Source of the DNA: Nitratireductor aquimarinus
GTDB lineage: Bacteria; Pseudomonadota; Alphaproteobacteria; Rhizobiales; Rhizobiaceae
Direction: 5' to 3'
Assembly (NCBI RefSeq): GCF_046773475.1
Contig: NZ_CP177240.1
Coordinates: forward strand, 558,001 to 622,000
DNA: 64,000 bases
Below are positions 59,143-64,000 of this stretch, piece after piece. Each line of letters opens with the position of its first letter. The first letter of the stretch is position 1. The notes under the pieces were generated by a model that worked only from the letters and a program-made list of their open reading frames with translations, was not told the DNA's origin and searched no databases. The position numbers and the translations under genes are program-made.

Positions 59143-60701
59143 AGACGCTGCCTGACCATATGATGCCGCTGGCCATCTCGCTTGGTGTTGTGCCGCTTTA
59201 CGGTGATATCCATAATCACTGTGCGATGTCTTACGGGCATGGGCGTCTCGAGGATGCGCTTGCGCGGGCCAGGCTTCAGCTTGATTTCGTATCCGTGACG
59301 GGACACGCGGCCTGGCCGGATATGCCGGTCGATGTACCGGAAGTCGCCCACATCGTCGACTTTCATGTGAAGGGTTTTGCACGACTGCGCGAGAAATGGC
59401 CGGAGCACTTTGCGACCCTGAAGCAGTTTGAGGAAAGCGGTGTCTTCAGCGTTTTTCCCGGATATGAGATTCATTCCTGCGCCTATGGTGATCAGACGAT
59501 TGTCTATGCGGATCTTGAACCGGCGGACATGCAGTTTGCCGACACTCCGGCAGAGCTTCGCGACGATCTTCATCGTGCAAAGGCAAGCCGCGCTTTTTCA
59601 TTCCCGCATCATATCGGCTATCGCGAGGGGGCCAGAGGCATCAAATGGGATGCCTTCGAGCCGTCGCTTTCGCCTTTTGTGGAAATGTTCTCCATGCATG
59701 GCTGCGCGGAGACCTCGGAGTCTGCCCGGGGCTATCTCCATTCCATGGGGCCGGTCGACGGGCGCTCGACAATGGCGGCTGGCCTTGCCGCCGGACATGT
59801 CTTCGGAATTGTGGGCAACACCGATCATCACAGCGGGTTCCCCGGCTCCTATGGGCACGGACGAATGGGGCTTTATGCGCGGGGCCGTGATCGTGAGGCG
59901 ATCTGGTCGGGAATGCGGGCGCGTCAGACCAATGCGCTCACCGGTGACAGCATTCATCTGCTGACAGCAATTGCAGGCACGATCCAGGGTGGTGTGGTTG
60001 CCCCTCAGAAAGATGCGAAACTTGCCATTGAAGCGGTTGGTGGTGGTGCGATTGACGCCATCGACATCATGCGCAATGGCAGGCTCTGGCAGCGGATCAC
60101 GCCAGCACTCGCGCCAGCTCCCATCGTGCCGGAGTTCGATGGTCTCATAGAGACCATCCTGCATCTTGAGCTTGGATGGGGTGCGCGTGGAACATCATAT
60201 CGCTGGCTTGGCGAACTCTCTTTGGAAGGGGGCGATATTCTTCGGGTGGAACCACGTTTCCGTGGCGCCGAGATCGTCTCGCCCCTGGAAGGAGAGGATG
60301 CCGAGCACCCGCTGCCGATCATCTCCGTCGCAAATGGCGTCGTCTGTTTCGAAGTCACCGCAGAGGCAAACCCCAACAACGTTACGCCGGCCATGCAGGG
60401 TGTGGCGCTTCATATCCGCGCTGCGCGCAACGCCACCATCCGCGCCCGGCTGGCGGGGCAGGATATCGATGTGCCCATCGAGCGCCTGCTTGAAGGCGCG
60501 CTGAGCGCCAATCTCGGTGCAATCGACAGTCCGGCCTACCGCTTTCACGCAGTGCCCCGTCCGCATGAATGGCAATGGGGCGGCACGGTCGGGCTTGGAG
60601 AATTCAGGAATGGCGAAAATGTCTATGTGCGATTGAGCCAGACCAACGGGCAAATGGCATGGGCCTCACCTCTCTTCTGTCGTGAGGAGAGCTCTTCATG
60701 A
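59139..60701 (+). CDS. PHP-domain metal-dependent hydrolase, DUF3604-like
   Basis: A 520-residue protein. The N-terminal half is a PHP-type metal hydrolase: GDIHNHCAMSYGHG (H25, H27), DFVSVTGHA, FPGYEIHS, FSFPHHIGY and GNTDHHSGFPGSYG place metal ligands in the expected order. The C-terminal ~200 residues look like beta-sandwich domains. A GTG start at 59139 (GAGG 7 bases upstream, overlapping the previous stop) is preferred; ATG at 59160 is possible. The activity (phosphoesterase or other hydrolase) is unknown. Coupled to a Gfo/Idh/MocA dehydrogenase and a sugar importer, it may hydrolyse a phospho- or acyl-sugar. Confidence 0.78.
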   Translation: MKTLPDHMMPLAISLGVVPLYGDIHNHCAMSYGHGRLEDALARARLQLDFVSVTGHAAWPDMPVDVPEVAHIVDFHVKGFARLREKWPEHFATLKQFEESGVFSVFPGYEIHSCAYGDQTIVYADLEPADMQFADTPAELRDDLHRAKASRAFSFPHHIGYREGARGIKWDAFEPSLSPFVEMFSMHGCAETSESARGYLHSMGPVDGRSTMAAGLAAGHVFGIVGNTDHHSGFPGSYGHGRMGLYARGRDREAIWSGMRARQTNALTGDSIHLLTAIAGTIQGGVVAPQKDAKLAIEAVGGGAIDAIDIMRNGRLWQRITPALAPAPIVPEFDGLIETILHLELGWGARGTSYRWLGELSLEGGDILRVEPRFRGAEIVSPLEGEDAEHPLPIISVANGVVCFEVTAEANPNNVTPAMQGVALHIRAARNATIRARLAGQDIDVPIERLLEGALSANLGAIDSPAYRFHAVPRPHEWQWGGTVGLGEFRNGENVYVRLSQTNGQMAWASPLFCREESSS

Positions 60702-60780
60702 GCGTGGCGTTTCGCTCGTCCGGCGGAACTGTGCTGGCTAATAAGAAAGCTAACTGGGAACAAACCAAGGGAGAGAAATC

Positions 60781-62046
60781 ATGAAGCCACTGAAAGCATT
60801 GGCAACGGCCCTCATCGGCGGCTCGTTGCTGGCATATTCGGCGAGTGCCGCCGAACTCAACATCGTTCATGGCGCCATCGGCAAGGACAACGAGGTTCTG
60901 CGCGCAGAGCTTGACCGGTTCCAGCAGCAGACGGGGCACACGGTCAACATCGTCTCGATGCCTGAATCCACCACCGATCAGTTTGGCCAGTACAAGCTCT
61001 GGCTGGCCGCGCAGTCGAGCGACATTGATGTCTACCGCATTGACGTCATCGGCGCGCCGCAGATCGCCGAGCACTTCATTGATCTGAAGGAGCACACGAA
61101 GGACATTATCGGTGATTTTGTCCCTGCTGCGGTGGAATCGCAGACCGTGGGGGAAAAACTCGTCGCCCTGCCCATGTTCCTGGGCGCGCCGGCGCTCTAC
61201 TACCGAAAGGATCTACTCGACAAATATGAGGAGCCGGTGCCGGAGACCTGGCAGCAGATGAGCGAGACCGCCAAGCGCATCATGGATGCCGAGCATGAGG
61301 CCGGCAATTCCGACATGTGGGGTTTCGTGTTTCAGGGCGCGGCCTATGAAGGGCTGACCTGCAACGCGCAGGAGTGGATCGCCAGCTTCGGCGGTGGCCG
61401 CATTGTCGAGACGGATGGTTCCATCGGCATCAACAACCCCAAGGCGGTCGAAGCGCTTGAGCTTGCCAGCTCATGGATTGGCAGCATCGCGCCGGAAGGC
61501 GTTCTCAACTACAAGGAAGAGGACGCACGCGGGCTTTTCCAGTCCGGCAACGCCGTGTTCATGCGCAACTGGAACTATGCCTATGCGCTGGCTGCGGGTG
61601 AAGATTCTCCGGTCAAGGACAAGTTCGCCGTCACCACTCTGCCTGTCGGTGCGGAAGGCGAGAAGTCGGCTGCCACGCTGGGCGGATGGCATCTGGGGGT
61701 TTCGAAGTATTCCAAGCATCCCGAAGAAGCCATTGAACTGGTGCGCTTCCTGAACAATTACGCCAATCAGAAAGAGCGCGCGATCATCACTTCGCGTCCG
61801 CCCACGTTGAACGCCGTCTATGCAGATTCGGAAGTGGGTGAAGCACAGGAGTTCATCCCGCTCTGGAAACCGGTTGTCGATAACGCGCTGCCGCGTCCAT
61901 CGGCTGCGACCAAGCGCAAATACAACGAAGTGTCCTCCGAGTTCTGGACGGCAGTTCACAACACCCTGTCCGGTGAAGGTTCGGCTGAGCAAAACCTGCG
62001 CAAGCTGGAAGCCAAGCTCAATCGTCTGCGCGGTTCGGCCTGGTAA
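60781..62046 (+). CDS. Carbohydrate ABC transporter substrate-binding protein (maltose/trehalose type)
   Basis: A 421-residue periplasmic protein. Signal peptide LKALATALIGGSLLAYSASA; the mature protein starts AELNIVHGAIGKDNEVLRAE. VYRIDVIGAPQIAEHFIDLK, ALYYRKDLLDKYEEPVPETW and AVFMRNWNYAYAL are conserved family 1 (MalE/ThuE-like) segments. AAGGGAGAGA precedes the ATG. It starts the importer part of the operon after a 79-base gap from the PHP gene, with permeases and ATPase following. Confidence 0.9.
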   Translation: MKPLKALATALIGGSLLAYSASAAELNIVHGAIGKDNEVLRAELDRFQQQTGHTVNIVSMPESTTDQFGQYKLWLAAQSSDIDVYRIDVIGAPQIAEHFIDLKEHTKDIIGDFVPAAVESQTVGEKLVALPMFLGAPALYYRKDLLDKYEEPVPETWQQMSETAKRIMDAEHEAGNSDMWGFVFQGAAYEGLTCNAQEWIASFGGGRIVETDGSIGINNPKAVEALELASSWIGSIAPEGVLNYKEEDARGLFQSGNAVFMRNWNYAYALAAGEDSPVKDKFAVTTLPVGAEGEKSAATLGGWHLGVSKYSKHPEEAIELVRFLNNYANQKERAIITSRPPTLNAVYADSEVGEAQEFIPLWKPVVDNALPRPSAATKRKYNEVSSEFWTAVHNTLSGEGSAEQNLRKLEAKLNRLRGSAW

Positions 62047-62118
62047 AAGCGCAATCCTTGCTGCGCCCTTCCAGGTGGTAGGGCGCAGTGCATTTTCCGA
62101 AATGGAGGATCGGAACAA

Positions 62119-63066
62119 GTGGCCAGAAATGCCGGCATATCAACGCTCTCAAGGCGACGTATCCTGTCTGCTTGGTTGTTCATCACGCCCATGCTGGTCG
62201 TGCTGGCCTCCGTCGCGGCTTATCCGCTTATCCGTACGATCTATTTCGGTTTTACCGATGCTTCCATCGACCTGATTCCCCAGGCGAAGTGGGTCGGCTT
62301 CCGCAACTATCTCGAATATCTCGACTATGGTGATGGAGAAGGCGAATATTTCGGGCTCCTGGTTGATGCTGACTGGTGGCGGGCTGTCTGGAACACACTC
62401 CGCTTCACGATTGTCTCGGTCTTTTTCGAAACGCTTTTCGGGCTGGTGATCGCACTGGTTCTGAACCGGGAGTTTCGCGGCCGAAGCCTGGTGCGCGCTG
62501 CTGTTCTCATACCCTGGGCAATTCCAACCATCGTGTCGGCAAAGATGTGGGCATGGATGATGCACGACCAGTTCGGCATCCTGAACGACATGCTGCTGAG
62601 GCTGCACATCATCTCGGAGCCCGTGGCCTGGACCGCCTCACCGGAAACCGCGATGCTGGCTGTTCTCATCGTCGATATCTGGAAAACCACACCTTTCATG
62701 GCGCTGCTCATTCTGGCCGGTCTTCAGATGGTGCCAGGCGATATCTACGAGGCTGCGCGCCTCGATGGGGTGAGCCCGATCAGGCTATTCCGTCGGGTGA
62801 CGTGGCCGCTGATCATGCCCGCCGTTCTAGTTGCCGTTGTGTTCAGGGCTCTCGATGCGCTGCGCGTTTTCGATATCATCTATGTGCTGACGCCCAACAA
62901 TGAGCGCACGCGCAGCATGTCGGTCTTTGCTCGCGAAAATCTCTTTGATTTCGACAAGTTTGCATATGGCTCCGCGGCTTCGACGCTGCTGTTCCTGATT
63001 ATCGCTCTTCTGACCATCAGCTTCATCTGGGCGACGCGCATGAATGTGGAGGCGGACGAACGATGA
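62119..63066 (+). CDS. Carbohydrate ABC transporter permease (MalF/ThuF type)
   Basis: A 315-residue inner-membrane protein with about six helices, starting at a GTG (62119) preceded by GGAGG. LAYPLIRTIYFGFTDAS-like sequence (AYPLIRTIYFGFTDAS) opens the first helix; the coupling loop is VPGDIYEAARLDGVSPIRLF. Forms the membrane channel with the permease at 63063 (4-base overlap). Confidence 0.92.
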   Translation: MARNAGISTLSRRRILSAWLFITPMLVVLASVAAYPLIRTIYFGFTDASIDLIPQAKWVGFRNYLEYLDYGDGEGEYFGLLVDADWWRAVWNTLRFTIVSVFFETLFGLVIALVLNREFRGRSLVRAAVLIPWAIPTIVSAKMWAWMMHDQFGILNDMLLRLHIISEPVAWTASPETAMLAVLIVDIWKTTPFMALLILAGLQMVPGDIYEAARLDGVSPIRLFRRVTWPLIMPAVLVAVVFRALDALRVFDIIYVLTPNNERTRSMSVFARENLFDFDKFAYGSAASTLLFLIIALLTISFIWATRMNVEADER

Positions 63067-63896
63067 CCATTCCTGGCTGGGTCAAGACGACCGCATTTTA
63101 TGCGCTGGTCGCAGTCATCATCCTGCAGGCAGTCTTCCCGTTTTACTATGCGATCCTCACATCGCTGGAATCCGGTCAGGCGATTTTTGAGGTCAATTAT
63201 CTGCCGCAGGCTGCGTCGCTGGCGAACTACTGGGCCATGATCTCCGACGGTGTTTTCGGCAAGCAGATACTGAACTCGATTTTCGTCGCGACGGTCGTGG
63301 TTCTGATCTCGCTGCTGCTTGCGGTCACGGCGGCTTACGCGTTGAGCCGCATCCGGTTTCGCGGTCGTGGCCTGTTGCTGCTGACCATCCTCTCGGTTTC
63401 CATGTTTCCGCAGATCGCTGTTCTTTCCGGCCTGTTTGAGGTGATACGCGCGCTGGGCCTGTTTAACTCGCTTTGGTCGCTTGTGTTTTCCTACATGATC
63501 TTCACGCTGCCATTTACGGTCTGGGTGCTCACGACCTTCATGCGCAAGCTGCCCATCGAAATCGAGGAAGCAGCGATTGTCGATGGCGCATCGTCCTTCA
63601 CGATCATCTGGCGCATCTTTTTGCCGCTCATGTGGCCAGCCATGGTGACGACCGGATTGCTGGCGTTCATTCACGCGTGGAATGAGTTCCTTTTCGCGCT
63701 GACGTTCCTGTCGACCGATTCCCAGCGCACCGTTCCCGTCGCGATAGCGCTCATTTCCGGCCTCAGTGAATTCGAGATTCCCTGGGGCAACATCATGGCG
63801 GCGTCGGTGATCGTTACGCTGCCGCTTATTATGCTCGTTCTCGTCTTTCAGCGAAAGATCGTCTCCGGCCTTACCGCCGGCGCGGTAAAAGGGTGA
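63063..63896 (+). CDS. Carbohydrate ABC transporter permease (MalG/ThuG type)
   Basis: A 277-residue inner-membrane protein with about six helices. The coupling loop reads LPIEIEEAAIVDGASSFTII and the C-terminus VFQRKIVSGLTAGAVKG is the MalG ending. ATGA-coupled to the previous permease and followed after 3 bases by the ATPase gene. Confidence 0.93.
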   Translation: MTIPGWVKTTAFYALVAVIILQAVFPFYYAILTSLESGQAIFEVNYLPQAASLANYWAMISDGVFGKQILNSIFVATVVVLISLLLAVTAAYALSRIRFRGRGLLLLTILSVSMFPQIAVLSGLFEVIRALGLFNSLWSLVFSYMIFTLPFTVWVLTTFMRKLPIEIEEAAIVDGASSFTIIWRIFLPLMWPAMVTTGLLAFIHAWNEFLFALTFLSTDSQRTVPVAIALISGLSEFEIPWGNIMAASVIVTLPLIMLVLVFQRKIVSGLTAGAVKG

Positions 63897-63899
63897 TCC

Positions 63900-64000
63900 A
63901 TGGCTTCTGTTGAACTCAAGTCGGTCGAGAAGTCCTTCGGCAGTGTCGAAGTGCTACGCGACATCAATCTATCGCTGGAGAAGGGCGAGTTCATTGTTTT
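63900..64000 (+). CDS. Carbohydrate ABC transporter ATP-binding protein (MalK/UgpC type), partial at right edge
   Basis: The first 33 codons: MASVELKSVEKSFGSVEVLR followed by DINLSLEKGEFIV, the invariant N-terminus of MalK/ThuK/UgpC ATPases just before Walker A. The start at 63900 is 3 bases after the permease stop, with AAAAGGG upstream. The rest lies outside the window. Confidence 0.9.
   Translation, partial: MASVELKSVEKSFGSVEVLRDINLSLEKGEFIV

Noticed and set aside
57859..59382. 507-codon minus-strand frame
   Set aside because: Antisense to the Gfo/Idh/MocA and PHP genes; composition is typical of a shadow frame in GC-rich DNA.

Overview
The window is GC-rich, tightly packed bacterial DNA with many ATGA and TGATG gene overlaps. 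It looks alphaproteobacterial, most likely Hyphomicrobiales/Rhizobiales of the Mesorhizobium-Aminobacter-Nitratireductor type. The reasons are the BigR persulfide operon, the density of ABC and TRAP uptake systems, and the FCD-GntR, IclR and DeoR regulators. No rRNA, tRNA or CRISPR was seen. The organism call is inference from gene content.

Layout. (1) 1-3613, minus: creatininase-family hydrolase, an ABC ATPase and permease of the nitrate/taurine (NMT1/SsuBC) type, and a cytosine-deaminase-like hydrolase running off the left edge; this looks like uptake and hydrolysis of a small N-rich compound. (2) 3958-7176, plus: ferredoxin-reductase-like flavoprotein, DenD-like dehydrogenase and LtnD-like dehydrogenase. 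(3) 7262-15099: succinate-semialdehyde dehydrogenase, an alpha/beta hydrolase, an AA_synth protein, a GntR regulator with a carboxymuconolactone-decarboxylase-like protein, and a TAXI-type TRAP transporter with a second GntR regulator. (4) 15759-36205: a large oxidative catabolic region with two NMT1-type ABC transporters, two IclR regulators, a bicupin protein, a NicC/salicylate-hydroxylase-like monooxygenase, and an uninterrupted plus-strand run from 21788 to 35396. That run encodes a small HTH-like protein, ABC uptake, a Rieske oxygenase, SDR, hydrolase, VOC extradiol dioxygenase, second SDR, ThDP enzyme, aspartate-dehydrogenase-like protein, aldehyde dehydrogenase, adrenodoxin-reductase-type flavoprotein, flavodoxin and pentapeptide-repeat protein. 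(5) 36485-41087, minus: the BigR persulfide/thiosulfate operon with a clear operator. (6) 41423-47032: DeoR regulator, a SLOG-family protein and a carbohydrate ABC transporter. (7) 47175-51502, minus: arsH with an ArsR-like operator, a D-aminoacylase-like hydrolase and a DctPQM-type TRAP transporter whose large permease gene is cut by an IS21-family element (51503-54008). (8) 54010-64000, plus: a 5'-truncated dipeptide/oligopeptide ABC operon, a GntR/PBP1 regulator, a Gfo/Idh/MocA dehydrogenase, a PHP-domain hydrolase and a maltose-type ABC transporter running off the right edge.

The best candidate for an undescribed system is 15.7-36.2 kb. A nearly invariant 14-bp palindrome (GTTC-6N-GAAC) lies before the minus-strand ABC operon (18355), twice between the monooxygenase and the big operon (21555, 21756), and in degenerate form before the IclR gene at the operon's far end (36224-36256). 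I infer one IclR regulon that couples uptake, ring oxidation, meta-type ring cleavage and lower-pathway enzymes, with a flavodoxin plus FprA-type reductase as the likely electron supply for the Rieske oxygenase in place of the usual Rieske or plant-type ferredoxin. The aspartate-dehydrogenase-like gene and the NicC-like monooxygenase hint at a nitrogen-containing aromatic substrate, but the substrate cannot be read from sequence.
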